A stretch of DNA of 37,500 nt. Origin: Pseudoduganella aquatica. Its GTDB lineage: Bacteria; Pseudomonadota; Gammaproteobacteria; Burkholderiales; Burkholderiaceae_D. The position numbers and the translations under genes were made by a program. The stretch's first letter is position 1, and each line of letters opens with the position of its first letter. The notes under the pieces were generated by a model that was not told the origin of the DNA, searched no databases, and was given only the letters and a program-made list of their open reading frames with translations. The stretch lies in assembly GCF_009857595.1 (NCBI RefSeq), contig NZ_WWCU01000037.1, positions 1 through 37,500 on the forward strand, read 5' to 3'. Positions 13,553 through 20,872 of this stretch are shown here, one piece after another.

Positions 13553-14965
13553 TTACACTTCGATGAAGCGCATCTTGAAGTTGCGGCCCTTGAAGCTGCC
13601 GAAGTCGGCGCCTTCGCGGCTGCCCTTGGACAGGCGGTCGAACGCGTCGTAGGCCACGCGGCGGTCCAGCGCCACATAGGTCTGGAATTCGAACACGTTG
13701 ATCTTGCCCACTTGTTCCTTGGCCAGGCCGGCGTCGCCGGTCAGCGCGCCCAGCACGTCGCCCGGACGCAGCTTGTCCTTCTTGCCCGCCATAATGCACA
13801 GGGTCAGGAAGGGCGCCGGATCGCCTTGCGCGTATTCGTCGTTCGGCAGGTCCTTGAGCGAGTGCCATTCCACGGCCTTGCCCTGGTATTCCTCGATCAG
13901 CTTGACCCACTTCTTTTCGTTCGGTGCGCACAGCGACAGCGCCAGGCCTTGCTGTTCCACGCGGCCGGTGCGGCCGATGCGGTGGATGTGCACTTCGGTG
14001 TCCTTGGACACGTCGACGTTGATCACCGCTTCCAGGTTGGCGATGTCCAGGCCGCGCGCGGCCACGTCGGTAGCCACCAGCACGGTGGCGCTGCGGTTGG
14101 CGAACAGCACCAGGATCTCGTCGCGCTCGCGCTGCTCCAGTTCGCCGTACAGGGCCAGCGCCGTGAAGCCGTCCTTGCGCAGCGACTCCACCAGCTCGCG
14201 GCAGTGCACCTTGGTGTTGCAGAAGGCGATGGCCGAGGCCGGCTGGTAGTGCTTGAGCAGCTTGCTCACGGCCGCGTCGCGGTCGTCAAAGCCCACTTCA
14301 TAGAAGCGCTGCTCGATCTTGCTGTTGTCGTGCTGCGCCTGCACCGTCACTTCCACCGGGTCGGCCAGGAAGGCTTCGGTGGCCACGCGGATGTCGTCCG
14401 GGTAGGTGGCCGAGAACAGCAGCGTCTGGCGGCGCTTCGGGCAGGCCGACACGATGCCGGCGATCTCGTCGTAAAAGCCCATATCGGTCATGCGGTCCGC
14501 TTCGTCCAGCACCAGGGTGTTGACCATGCCCAGTTCCAGCGTCTGGCGGCTCAGGTGGTCGCGGATGCGGCCGGGCGTGCCGACCACGATGTGGGCGCCG
14601 TGTTCCAGCGAGGCGATCTGCGGACGCATCGGCGAGCCGCCGGTCAGCACCAGAATCTTCACATTGCCCACGCCGCGCGCCAGGCGGCGCAGCTCGTTGG
14701 CCACCTGGTCGGCCAGCTCGCGGGTCGGGCACATCACCAGGCCCTGGGTGGCGAACCACGCCGGGTTGATCTTGCTCAGCATGCCGATGCCGAAGGCGGC
14801 GGTCTTGCCGCTGCCGGTCTTGGCCTGGGCGATCAGGTCGCGTCCCTCCAGCACCGACGGCAGGCTCTGCGCCTGGATGGGCGTCATCTGGGTGTAGCCG
14901 AGAATGTCGAGATTGGCCAGGAAGGCGGGCGTCAGCGGCAGGCTGTGGAAGGATTCAGAACTCAT
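13553..14965 (-). CDS. dbpA: ATP-dependent RNA helicase DbpA
   Basis: DbpA is a DEAD-box helicase that acts in 50S ribosomal subunit assembly by recognising hairpin 92 of 23S rRNA. The 470-residue protein has a Q motif near 23-31, Walker A AKTGSGKT (48-55), PTREL, TPGR, DEAD (154-157), SAT (185-187), and the second RecA domain with ARGLD and HRIGRTGR. The C-terminal segment (about 395-470, from KLRPGDVLGALTG to RNFKMRFIEV) matches the DbpA RNA-binding domain, which separates it from RhlE- or SrmB-type helicases. It lies between a VOC gene and a small protein gene on the same strand; a -10-like TAGACT is found 38 nt upstream. Confidence 0.95.
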   Translation of the reverse strand: MSSESFHSLPLTPAFLANLDILGYTQMTPIQAQSLPSVLEGRDLIAQAKTGSGKTAAFGIGMLSKINPAWFATQGLVMCPTRELADQVANELRRLARGVGNVKILVLTGGSPMRPQIASLEHGAHIVVGTPGRIRDHLSRQTLELGMVNTLVLDEADRMTDMGFYDEIAGIVSACPKRRQTLLFSATYPDDIRVATEAFLADPVEVTVQAQHDNSKIEQRFYEVGFDDRDAAVSKLLKHYQPASAIAFCNTKVHCRELVESLRKDGFTALALYGELEQRERDEILVLFANRSATVLVATDVAARGLDIANLEAVINVDVSKDTEVHIHRIGRTGRVEQQGLALSLCAPNEKKWVKLIEEYQGKAVEWHSLKDLPNDEYAQGDPAPFLTLCIMAGKKDKLRPGDVLGALTGDAGLAKEQVGKINVFEFQTYVALDRRVAYDAFDRLSKGSREGADFGSFKGRNFKMRFIEV

Positions 14966-15002
14966 GGTGGCGGACCCGGTAAAAAAGTGGGGAAGTGCGC
15001 AC

Positions 15003-15041
15003 AGTCTAGCAGGTGCGCAGGCGGTGTCCGCTCAGGCGGAC
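15003..15041 (-). promoter_or_regulatory. Candidate dbpA promoter with overlapping hairpin
   Basis: On the minus strand TGCTAGACT gives an extended -10 (TAGACT, 15003-15008). The -35 region is occupied by an inverted repeat GTCCGC-TCAG-GCGGAC (15026-15041). That repeat may be the terminator stem of the gene upstream or an operator. Motif evidence only. Confidence 0.35.
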
Positions 15042-15061
15042 GGGCTCGTTGGGAGACGGTC

Positions 15062-15286
15062 TTAGCTCTGACGCCACACCGGCAAACCGGTCACGTCCAG
15101 GCCCTCTTCGCGCTGCCAGACCGGCAGGCCGCTCGTGTCGGTCGCCTCCAGCAGTTCGAGCTGTTCCTGTTTCAAGGCGGCACGACGCGTGCGCGGTGGA
15201 GGCGGGCGCTTGGGCTCGGGCTCCATCGGCGCAGCCGGCGCAAAGCCGGGCAGGTCGAAAGTCGCGTTGTCTTTTTTGTCTCTCAT
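15062..15286 (-). CDS. Small protein with repeated TGLPVW motif
   Basis: I do not recognise a named family. The product is 74 residues: a charged N terminus, a proline- and arginine-rich middle (EPKRPPPPRTRRAALKQ), then a short helix (EQLELLEATD). The last part holds two near-identical copies of a TSGLPVWQRE/VTGLPVWRQ unit. There is no signal peptide or membrane segment. The proline/arginine segment and paired tryptophan motifs suggest a binding or adaptor role, which is inference. The ATG is preceded immediately by the T tract of a terminator-like hairpin, so translation initiation looks weak or regulated. It lies between a phosphoesterase gene and dbpA on the same strand. Confidence 0.65.
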   Translation of the reverse strand: MRDKKDNATFDLPGFAPAAPMEPEPKRPPPPRTRRAALKQEQLELLEATDTSGLPVWQREEGLDVTGLPVWRQS

Positions 15287-15287
15287 C

Positions 15288-15321
15288 TCAAAAACAAAAG
15301 CCCGGCTGCAGCAGTCGGGCT
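15288..15321 (-). terminator. Terminator-like hairpin in front of the 74-residue gene
   Basis: On the minus strand AGCCCG pairs with CGGGCT (15299-15321, 11-nt loop) and is followed by TTTTGTTTTTGAG ending at the next ATG (15286). It may terminate the phosphoesterase transcript or act as an attenuator for the small gene. Confidence 0.65.
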
Positions 15322-15342
15322 CAAATATTTAAAGCGGCACGC

Positions 15343-15348
15343 AGTGTA
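15343..15348 (-). promoter_or_regulatory. Candidate extended -10 upstream of the hairpin
   Basis: TGCTACACT on the minus strand gives an extended -10 (TACACT). It lies after the phosphoesterase stop and would start an RNA of about 50 nt that carries the terminator hairpin before the 74-residue gene. No good -35 is visible. Confidence 0.3.
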
Positions 15349-15394
15349 GCACAAAGCCATGCCGCCGTGGTGGGTATGATGGCCTAGCGGAAAC

Positions 15395-17032
15395 TCAACG
15401 GAAGCTCAGCGCGCCGGTCAGGTCGCCCGGCGGGGTGGCGCCGCGCGCGGCGAAGGCCTCGTTGCGCGTCTTCAGGCCTTCCAGCAGCGGCAGGCCGTGC
15501 AGGCGGGTGAGGAAGCGCATGATGGAGGTGGTGTCGTAGAAGGTGTGGTCGACCGCGCCCTTCTTGGCGTAAGGCGACACCACGATGGCCGGAATGCGCG
15601 AGCCCGGACCCCAGCGGTCGCCCTTGGGCGGCGCCACGTGGTCCCACCAGCCGCCGTTCTCGTCGAAGGTGATCACCACCACCATGTCCTTCCACTGCGG
15701 CGACTTCTGCAGGTGGGAGATGATATTGGTGATGTGCTGGTCGCCCGATTCGATGTCCGAGTAGCCGGCGTGCAGGTTCAGGTTGCCCTGCGGCTTGTAG
15801 AAGGTGACGGCAGGCAGCTTGCCCGCCACCGCGTCGGCCAGGAATTTGTTGGACATGGGGCTGTCGCCCAGGCCGCCGTCGCGCAGGTGCTCGGCGCGCG
15901 CGGCGGTGCCGGGCGCGAACTGCGTGAAGTAGTTGAACGGCTGGTGGTGGTATTGGAAGTTGGGCTTGGGGCCGCCGCCATTGGTGTCCAGCGCCGCCTG
16001 CCACGCGCCGCCGTACCAGGCCCAGCTCACGCCCTTGCGCGACAGCAGGTCGCCGATGGTGTCGTAGCTTTGCGGCGGCTGGTAGTAGGCCTCGTCCGGA
16101 TTGGCCAGGTTCTGGTCGCCGCCGGGGACCGGTTTGATCCAGCTGGGCTGGTAGGGCGGGGCCATGGTGTTGACGATGTAGCCGTCCGGCGTGATGGCGC
16201 CGTCGTTCACATACTTGGGCTTGCCTTCCAGGGCCGAGGCCGGGCTGTCCGGCGCCACGGCCAGGCGCGCGCCGGTGGGGCCGTCGGCCAGCACGGCGAT
16301 CTTCTTCTTGGCCGCGCTGTTCTCGGCGTTCTTGAACTCGGCTGGACGGCCGGTGATCAGGAACTGGTGGTTCATATAGGAGCCGCCGAAGGCCGCCATG
16401 AAGAAGTTGTCGCACAGCGTGTACTGGCGCGCCAGCTGGTACAGGCCCAGGTTTTTGGACGTTTCGCCGTAGTAGCCCATCACCATGCCGCCGGTGTTGC
16501 CCCAGGCAACAAAGCCGTCGTTCTTGCCGCCGTTGATCTGCATCTGGTTCTGGTAGAACAGGTGCCACAGGTCGCGCGTGATGACCGATTCCGGCAGCGG
16601 CTTGCCGTCCGGCGTGGTCAGCTTGAATGGTGCGTTCGGCAGGCCCTTGATCTGTTCTTCCTTGATTTCATAGGTCTTGCCGCCTATGGTTTGCGAGTTC
16701 GGCACCATGCCGCCCCAGATCATGGGCAGTTGCGGCAGCACGCTGCCGTTGTAGTCTTTCTGGACCTGGTCGGCCGACAGCGTGGTGGGCATTGGCGAGG
16801 CGAGGCCGGGGAAGTCGGCGAACAGGTTGTTGAAGCTGCGGTTCTCCAAGTAGATGACAACCACGTTCTTCACGTGCGCCTTCAGCTTGGCGTCCAGCGA
16901 GCCGGCGGCCGGTTTCTTGGCCGGCGCGGCGCCGGTGATGCCGGGCACGGTGCTGGCGATGCCGGTGGCTGCGGCGGCCTGGAAAATGCGTCGGCGCGAC
17001 GGATTGGCTGGAAGATTGTTGTTGTCGCTCAC
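15395..17032 (-). CDS. Tat-exported phosphoesterase, AcpA / phospholipase C family
   Basis: This 545-residue protein belongs to the phosphoesterase family of AcpA acid phosphatases and non-specific phospholipases C. Residues 11-37 form a twin-arginine signal (PSRRRIFQAAAATGIAS), so folded export to the periplasm or beyond is predicted. The metal-binding opening motif NVVVIYLENRSFNNLF (ENRSF at 63-67) and the later FDENGGWWDHVAPP, which carries acidic and histidine ligands, are both present. The substrate could be a phosphomonoester or a phospholipid head group; it cannot be decided here. The start is GTG at 17032, chosen because AGGAG lies 6 nt upstream and because it places the Tat motif correctly; a longer ORF to 17167 has no support. 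Confidence 0.9.
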   Translation of the reverse strand: MSDNNNLPANPSRRRIFQAAAATGIASTVPGITGAAPAKKPAAGSLDAKLKAHVKNVVVIYLENRSFNNLFADFPGLASPMPTTLSADQVQKDYNGSVLPQLPMIWGGMVPNSQTIGGKTYEIKEEQIKGLPNAPFKLTTPDGKPLPESVITRDLWHLFYQNQMQINGGKNDGFVAWGNTGGMVMGYYGETSKNLGLYQLARQYTLCDNFFMAAFGGSYMNHQFLITGRPAEFKNAENSAAKKKIAVLADGPTGARLAVAPDSPASALEGKPKYVNDGAITPDGYIVNTMAPPYQPSWIKPVPGGDQNLANPDEAYYQPPQSYDTIGDLLSRKGVSWAWYGGAWQAALDTNGGGPKPNFQYHHQPFNYFTQFAPGTAARAEHLRDGGLGDSPMSNKFLADAVAGKLPAVTFYKPQGNLNLHAGYSDIESGDQHITNIISHLQKSPQWKDMVVVITFDENGGWWDHVAPPKGDRWGPGSRIPAIVVSPYAKKGAVDHTFYDTTSIMRFLTRLHGLPLLEGLKTRNEAFAARGATPPGDLTGALSFR

Positions 17033-17088
17033 GCGCGGCTCCTCATGAAAGATTTTCAAGCGGCAAAGTTTATCACCGCAGAGGGGAA

Positions 17089-17117
17089 AAGCCGTTGGCA
17101 GTTTTGTAAAACGGCTT
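17089..17117 (-). terminator. Terminator after the YeeE/YedE genes
   Basis: AAGCCGTT and AACGGCTT form an 8-bp stem with a 13-nt loop. On the minus strand it is followed by TTTTCCCC. It lies just after the stop at 17139 and upstream of the phosphoesterase start. The T run is short. Confidence 0.5.
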
Positions 17118-17138
17118 GTTACATTAGGCCGCTTCGCC

Positions 17139-17564
17139 TCAGCCGCGTTTGCGTTCCACCAGTTCAAAGATGGCCATCCCCGCCAGCATGGCTGCGGTGA
17201 AGATCAGCGGCTTGGCGCCGCCGCTGGCCAGCGAGGCCAGGGCCGGGCCGGGGCAATATCCCGCCAGGCCCCAGCCGACGCCGAACGCCAGGCTGCCGAT
17301 GACCAGCCTGCGGTCTATCATGCTGGCGGTGGGCAGGCGCATGGGCTGGTCCAGCAGCGACTTGCTGCGCTTGCCCGCCAGGCGGAACGCCACCAGGCCC
17401 ACGCCGATTGCGCCGCCCATGACGAAGGCCAGCGAAGGGTCCCAGCGGCCCGCCAGGTCCAGGAAGCCGGTCACCTTGGCAGGATTGGTCATGCCGGAAA
17501 CGATCAGGCCGATGCCGAACAGCAGGCCCACGAGCAGGGCCATCAAAATATTCACGATGCGCAT
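17139..17564 (-). CDS. YeeE/YedE family membrane protein (DUF6691 type)
   Basis: This 141-residue integral membrane protein is the second of a split YeeE/YedE pair. It begins MRIVNILMALLVGLLFGIGLIVSGM and carries the family segment NPAKVTGFLDLAGRWDPSLAFVMGGAIGVG. A later helix has FGVGWGLAGYCPGPALASLA with one conserved cysteine. The family is related to thiosulfate transporters (TsuA/YeeE), and paired half-size forms are commonly tied to sulfur compound handling; a sulfur substrate is inferred. GAGGACACC precedes the ATG. The gene starts 10 nt after its partner and is in the same operon. Confidence 0.88.
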   Translation of the reverse strand: MRIVNILMALLVGLLFGIGLIVSGMTNPAKVTGFLDLAGRWDPSLAFVMGGAIGVGLVAFRLAGKRSKSLLDQPMRLPTASMIDRRLVIGSLAFGVGWGLAGYCPGPALASLASGGAKPLIFTAAMLAGMAIFELVERKRG

Positions 17565-17574
17565 GGTGTCCTCC

Positions 17575-18006
17575 TCAGGCCAGCAGGTGGCGCAGCACGA
17601 ACACGGTGCCGAAGCCGGCGCCCATGAAGGCCAGGGTGGCCACCAGCGAGCGCGGCGACAGGCGCGACAGCCCGCACACGCCATGGCCGCTGGTGCAGCC
17701 CGCGCCGTAGCGCGTGCCCACGCCCACCAGCAGGCCGGCCACGACCAGCACGGCGGTGCCGGCGTCGCTTTGTACCTCGGGCAGGGGAAGCGCCAAGCCG
17801 TAGGCCAGCGGCGCGGCGACCAGGCCGGCCAGGAAAGCCAGCCGCCACGTGGTATCGCCCTTGGGCCAGGACAGCAGCCCGCCCAAGATGCCGCTGATGC
17901 CGGCGATGCGCCCGTTGAACAGCACGAACAGTGCGGCGGCCAGTCCGATCAGTACGCCGCCAGCCAGGCTGGTCCAAGGGGTGAAGTGCGCCCAGTCGAT
18001 TTTCAT
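17575..18006 (-). CDS. YeeE/YedE family membrane protein
   Basis: This 143-residue integral membrane protein is the first gene of the pair. It has hydrophobic helices (SLAGGVLIGLAAALFVLFNGRIAGISGILGGLL and later ones) and the family motif RYGAGCTSGHGVCGLSRLS. The two cysteines there correspond to those that relay sulfur substrates in YeeE-type thiosulfate channels. Together with the downstream half it should form one functional transporter unit. The ATG at 18006 is used because the protein then begins with a short cytoplasmic stretch and a family-like WTSLAGG. No partner gene such as a persulfide dioxygenase or ArsR-type regulator is adjacent. Confidence 0.88.
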   Translation of the reverse strand: MKIDWAHFTPWTSLAGGVLIGLAAALFVLFNGRIAGISGILGGLLSWPKGDTTWRLAFLAGLVAAPLAYGLALPLPEVQSDAGTAVLVVAGLLVGVGTRYGAGCTSGHGVCGLSRLSPRSLVATLAFMGAGFGTVFVLRHLLA

Positions 18007-18161
18007 TGTGTCGCTTCCGGTGTGATTGCGTGTTTTGAGACTCGAATCCGTCATGGTAATGCAACTCGGCGGTGTTGAAGTGCGCTGTGTCGTGGAATAT
18101 TGCGTCCATGCTGCCCGGCGGGCTGGATGCGCATAGGGTGGCGTCAAGATGCGCCCCCGGA

Positions 18162-18202
18162 AAAGCAAAAAGCCGCTGATTCCTGTTAAGAATCAACGGC
18201 TT
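18162..18202 (-). terminator. Terminator after tRNA-fMet
   Basis: On the minus strand AAGCCGTTGATT and AATCAGCGGCTT form a 12-bp stem with one mismatch, followed by TTTGCTTTT. It lies 9 nt downstream of the tRNA 3' end. Confidence 0.85.
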
Positions 18203-18210
18203 GCTATGTC

Positions 18211-18287
18211 TGGTTGCGGGGACAGGATTTGAACCTGTGACCTTCGGGTTATGAGCCCGACGAGCTGCCAGACTGCTCCACCCCGCG
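18211..18287 (-). tRNA. Initiator tRNA-fMet (anticodon CAT)
   Basis: This is a 77-nt tRNA with an encoded CCA. The anticodon loop reads CTCATAA (CAT). Initiator features are visible: the first base C cannot pair with the A opposite it at the acceptor end, and three consecutive G-C pairs (GGG/CCC) support the anticodon loop. It has its own promoter and terminator. Confidence 0.96.
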
Positions 18288-18299
18288 TCTGAGGCCCGA

Positions 18300-18328
18300 A
18301 TTATATACAAGCCTGTTTCATTCCGCAA
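18300..18328 (-). promoter_or_regulatory. Promoter of tRNA-fMet
   Basis: On the minus strand TTGCGG (18323-18328), a 17-nt spacer and a perfect TATAAT (18300-18305) lie 12 nt before the tRNA 5' end. A GC-rich stretch follows the -10, as in stringently controlled stable-RNA promoters. Confidence 0.8.
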
Positions 18329-18359
18329 GGGTGAATTTTATAAATGAATTTTCTGGCCC

Positions 18360-19520
18360 TTACGCGGCGGCCAGGCGCCACAGCGAGGTGACCTCGGCGG
18401 CGCGGGCTGCGTGCAGCGGGTCGGTGGCGTCGGCGGCGCGGGCATGGGTTGGACGCACGTCGTGGCGCTCCAGCACCTTCAGGCCGGCGGTGGCGATCCA
18501 CTCCATCAGCTGCTCGCGCGGACGCAGGCCCAGGTGCTCGGCCAGGTCGGACAGGATCAGCCAGCCTTCGCCGCCCGGCGTCAGGTGCTCTTTCAGGCCG
18601 CCGAGGAAGCCGCGCAGCATGGCGCTGTCCGGGTCGTACACGGCGTGTTCGATCGGCGAGCTGGGGCGGGCCGGCACCCACGGCGGGTTGCACACCACCA
18701 GCGGCGCGCGGCCTTCGGGGAAGAGATTGGTTTTCACCAGATCCACCTGGCGGCTCAGGTCCAGGTTGTGCAGGTTTTCGCGCGCGCAGCTGAGGGCGCG
18801 CTGGTCCTGGTCGGTGGCCACCACGCGCTCAATGCCGCGCCGCGCCAGCACGGCCGACAGCACGCCGGTGCCCACGCCGATGTCGAACGCCAGCTTGGCG
18901 TTTTTCGGCAGCGGCGCTTCGTTCACCAGCGCCACATATTCGCCGCGCACCGGCGAGAACACGCCGTAGTGCGGGTGGATGCGTTCGCCCAGCGCGGGAA
19001 TCTCCACGCCGTTGCGGCGCCATTCGTGCGCGCCGATCACGCCTAGCAGTTCGCGCAGCGACATGGCGAAGGGATGCTCGCCACGGCCGTAGGCTTCGTT
19101 GCAGGCCAGTTTCACGTCCGGCGCGCGGCGCAGCGGGATGCTGTAGTCGGCCTCGAACGGCACCAGCAGCATGGCCAGCGTGCGGCCGCGCTGCGATTGC
19201 GCCTGGCGGTGCAGGTGGAAGGCTTCGGTGGGCGTGGCCGGCACTTTGGGCGCCTTGGCTTTTTTGCCTTTGCTGCCCTTGTGGTCGGCGCGGCGGGCCA
19301 GCGCTTGCAGCAGCTGGCGCGCGTTCTGGAAGTCGCCCTTCCACAGCAGCGCCGTGCCTTCGCAGGCCAGGCGGTAGGCCGTGTCGGCGTTGGTGGTGTC
19401 GTCGGCGATGACGATGCGCTTGGGCGGCGCCATGCCGCTCTCGGAGCGCCAGAGGGCCGAGTGGTCCGTGCCGTTTTCGGTCCAGTGGATGTATTGTGCT
19501 TCGGGAGTGGCTGCGGTCAT
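18360..19520 (-). CDS. Class I SAM-dependent methyltransferase with NPPW motif
   Basis: The protein has 386 residues. The C-terminal half is a Rossmann methyltransferase: motif I LAFDIGVGTGVLSAVLARRG (GVGTG at 215-219), acidic residue in VVATDQDQ, and the catalytic NPPW at 278-281. NPPY/NPPW motifs mark enzymes that methylate amide or exocyclic nitrogen in proteins, rRNA or DNA (HemK/PrmC, RsmC, small MTS-domain types). The N-terminal 180 residues are a family-specific extension with a lysine-rich patch (KGSKGKKAKAPK) that could bind nucleic acid. The substrate is not identifiable. It is followed by tRNA-fMet on the same strand, with no gene on the opposite side. Confidence 0.85.
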   Translation of the reverse strand: MTAATPEAQYIHWTENGTDHSALWRSESGMAPPKRIVIADDTTNADTAYRLACEGTALLWKGDFQNARQLLQALARRADHKGSKGKKAKAPKVPATPTEAFHLHRQAQSQRGRTLAMLLVPFEADYSIPLRRAPDVKLACNEAYGRGEHPFAMSLRELLGVIGAHEWRRNGVEIPALGERIHPHYGVFSPVRGEYVALVNEAPLPKNAKLAFDIGVGTGVLSAVLARRGIERVVATDQDQRALSCARENLHNLDLSRQVDLVKTNLFPEGRAPLVVCNPPWVPARPSSPIEHAVYDPDSAMLRGFLGGLKEHLTPGGEGWLILSDLAEHLGLRPREQLMEWIATAGLKVLERHDVRPTHARAADATDPLHAARAAEVTSLWRLAAA

Positions 19521-19548
19521 GGAATCTTCAATCTTGTAGGTAAACGGC

Positions 19549-19576
19549 AGAACCGCCGCGCTGGGGCGGCGGTTCT
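19549..19576 (-). terminator. Hairpin between the methyltransferase and upstream gene
   Basis: AGAACCGCCGC and GCGGCGGTTCT form an 11-bp perfect stem with a 6-nt loop. It lies 50 nt after the stop at 19626. There is no T tract on the minus strand, so it may be a pausing or mRNA-stabilising structure and not a classical terminator. Confidence 0.5.
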
Positions 19577-19625
19577 GTATCAGCGGCTATTATACGCGGC
19601 GCGCCGGCGCTGCCGGCGCGGAGGA

Positions 19626-20558
19626 TCAGGCGGCGGCTTGCTGCGGTTCGGTTTCCGCCGCTGGAATGACAGGTGCGGCAGGCGCGGCTTCGGCTGCGGA
19701 GGCCGCTGCGGCTGCGGCAGCCTCAGGCACGCTGCCCGGCGCCTTGGCCAGCACATTGGCCGGCGTTTCCTGCGTGCCGTAAGCGTGGGCGACGGCTTTG
19801 GACTTGCCGGTTTGCGGGCCGTAGGTGTCGAGCTGCTCGGTGCTGTTGACCAGGTTGAGCAGGCGCAGCGACAGCGTGCCCAGTTTTTGCTGCTCGCCAG
19901 GCTGCTTCTTGTCTTCCTGTACCACGTCGCTCTTGAGCGGTTTGTCGAACAGGCGGAACAGGTCTTGCAGGCTGCCGGGGAACTTGATGTCCGGGAACTC
20001 CACGGCCGGCAGCGGATCGGCTGCCGAGCGCGCCGCTTTGGCTGCATCGGCTGCGCCATCGGCGGCGGTGCTCTGGCTGGCGCTGGCTTGCAGCGCGTAG
20101 TCGTACTGGACTTCCACTTCGAAATCGAAAGTGCTGCCGTCGGCGGTGGTGATGGTGCCTTTGCCGAGGAAGTGCGAACTCTCCGTCAGGCTGAACGCGG
20201 CCGACTTGCTGCTGCCGCCCGCGCCCTGGCTTTGCTGCACGCCCGCCGCAAAGCTGGACGAGGATTCCAGGCTGACCGAGTCAAACGAGACGGTGGCGCC
20301 CTTGGCGCTGTCGCCAAACAGCTGCTGGGCGAAGCTGCCGAGCAGGTTTTGCGCCAGATCCACCGTGGAATTGCCCAGGGAATCGACGCGCTGCTGCAGG
20401 TCGATGCCGTTCTTGGACAGGGACACTAAATCATTCTGCGCCTTCTCCAGCAGGGAGGAATTGCCAACGCGCAAGTTCTTGCTGTCTGTTTGCTGATTAG
20501 CAAGAGACAGGCTGGCGGGCTGGAGCTGGCGTGAGCTCAGGGGAGAGATAGTGGACAT
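19626..20558 (-). CDS. Uncharacterised protein under a sigma-28-like promoter
   Basis: I do not recognise a named family. The protein has 310 residues, is rich in Ser, Ala and Gln, and has no signal peptide or membrane helix. The N-terminal 100 residues are helical and flagellin-like in flavour (MSTISPLSSRQLQPASLSLANQQT, then SLLEKAQNDLVSLSKNGIDLQQRVDSL). The centre has a beta-rich segment (GKGTITTADGSTFDFEVEVQYDYALQ), and the C terminus is an alanine-rich low-complexity tail. A close match to a FliA (sigma-28) promoter lies upstream, so membership of the flagellar/chemotaxis regulon is proposed; function is unknown. cheV lies elsewhere in the window, but no flagellar structural genes do. Confidence 0.8.
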   Translation of the reverse strand: MSTISPLSSRQLQPASLSLANQQTDSKNLRVGNSSLLEKAQNDLVSLSKNGIDLQQRVDSLGNSTVDLAQNLLGSFAQQLFGDSAKGATVSFDSVSLESSSSFAAGVQQSQGAGGSSKSAAFSLTESSHFLGKGTITTADGSTFDFEVEVQYDYALQASASQSTAADGAADAAKAARSAADPLPAVEFPDIKFPGSLQDLFRLFDKPLKSDVVQEDKKQPGEQQKLGTLSLRLLNLVNSTEQLDTYGPQTGKSKAVAHAYGTQETPANVLAKAPGSVPEAAAAAAASAAEAAPAAPVIPAAETEPQQAAA

Positions 20559-20586
20559 CGCGGCACCTATTAACGGGTTTCCTGTT

Positions 20587-20613
20587 CTAACGGCATAAAA
20601 CCCGAATTCTTTA
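20587..20613 (-). promoter_or_regulatory. Sigma-28 (FliA)-type promoter
   Basis: On the minus strand TAAAGAAT (20606-20613), an 11-nt spacer and GCCGTTAG (20587-20594) match the enterobacterial FliA consensus TAAAGTTT-N11-GCCGATAA at 12 of 16 positions with exact spacing. The predicted start is about 20 nt before the ATG at 20558. Confidence 0.6.
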
Positions 20614-20625
20614 GCGCCGCCGTGC

Positions 20626-20838
20626 TCAATGGTGGTGCGACCAGCTGCCGTCCGGTGAGGCCAGATACGATTGCACGGCGTCTTTTTGGCCGGTGGCGTG
20701 GCGTTTTACCTCGCCGCACTGGCAGATGCCCTGGTAAGGCTGGATGTGGGAGCAGGCCGATACTTTCTGCAGGAACACTTGTACCGATTTGTTGCATTTC
20801 ACGCATTTAAACGTCAGCGTGCGGGGGGCTTTCAGCAT
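20626..20838 (-). CDS. Small zinc-ribbon-like protein
   Basis: This is a 70-residue protein. The first 42 residues hold two cysteine knuckle halves: FKCVKCNKSVQVF (C12, C15) and GICQCGEVK (C39, C41), with ACSH (C29, H31) between. The pattern fits a zinc ribbon or zinc beta-ribbon of the kind found in small conserved proteins that bind nucleic acid or protein. The function is unknown. The ATG at 20838 begins a compact ORF that starts directly with the ribbon; longer starts run into the next gene. An extended -10 (TGCTAGAAT, minus strand, 20864-20869) sits 26 nt upstream. Confidence 0.7.
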   Translation of the reverse strand: MLKAPRTLTFKCVKCNKSVQVFLQKVSACSHIQPYQGICQCGEVKRHATGQKDAVQSYLASPDGSWSHHH

Positions 20839-20863
20839 GGGAGGCTCGCGGAAAAAAGGGAGG

Positions 20864-20869
20864 ATTCTA
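20864..20869 (-). promoter_or_regulatory. Candidate extended -10 for the zinc-ribbon gene
   Basis: TGCTAGAAT on the minus strand lies in the 34-nt gap between the HExxH gene and the zinc-ribbon gene. The TG motif one base before TAGAAT could compensate for a missing -35. Confidence 0.35.
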
Positions 20870-20872
20870 GCA

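Noticed and set aside
13553..14965. Alternative annotation as RhlE or SrmB helicase
   Set aside because: The C-terminal DbpA RNA-binding domain pattern is present, and it is specific to DbpA.
13511..15349. Long plus-strand ORF (612 codons) opposite dbpA and the small repeat protein
   Set aside because: It is antisense to a textbook DEAD-box helicase, and its translation is rich in Val, Ala, Gly, Arg and His, as expected for a GC-rich shadow frame. No domain is visible.
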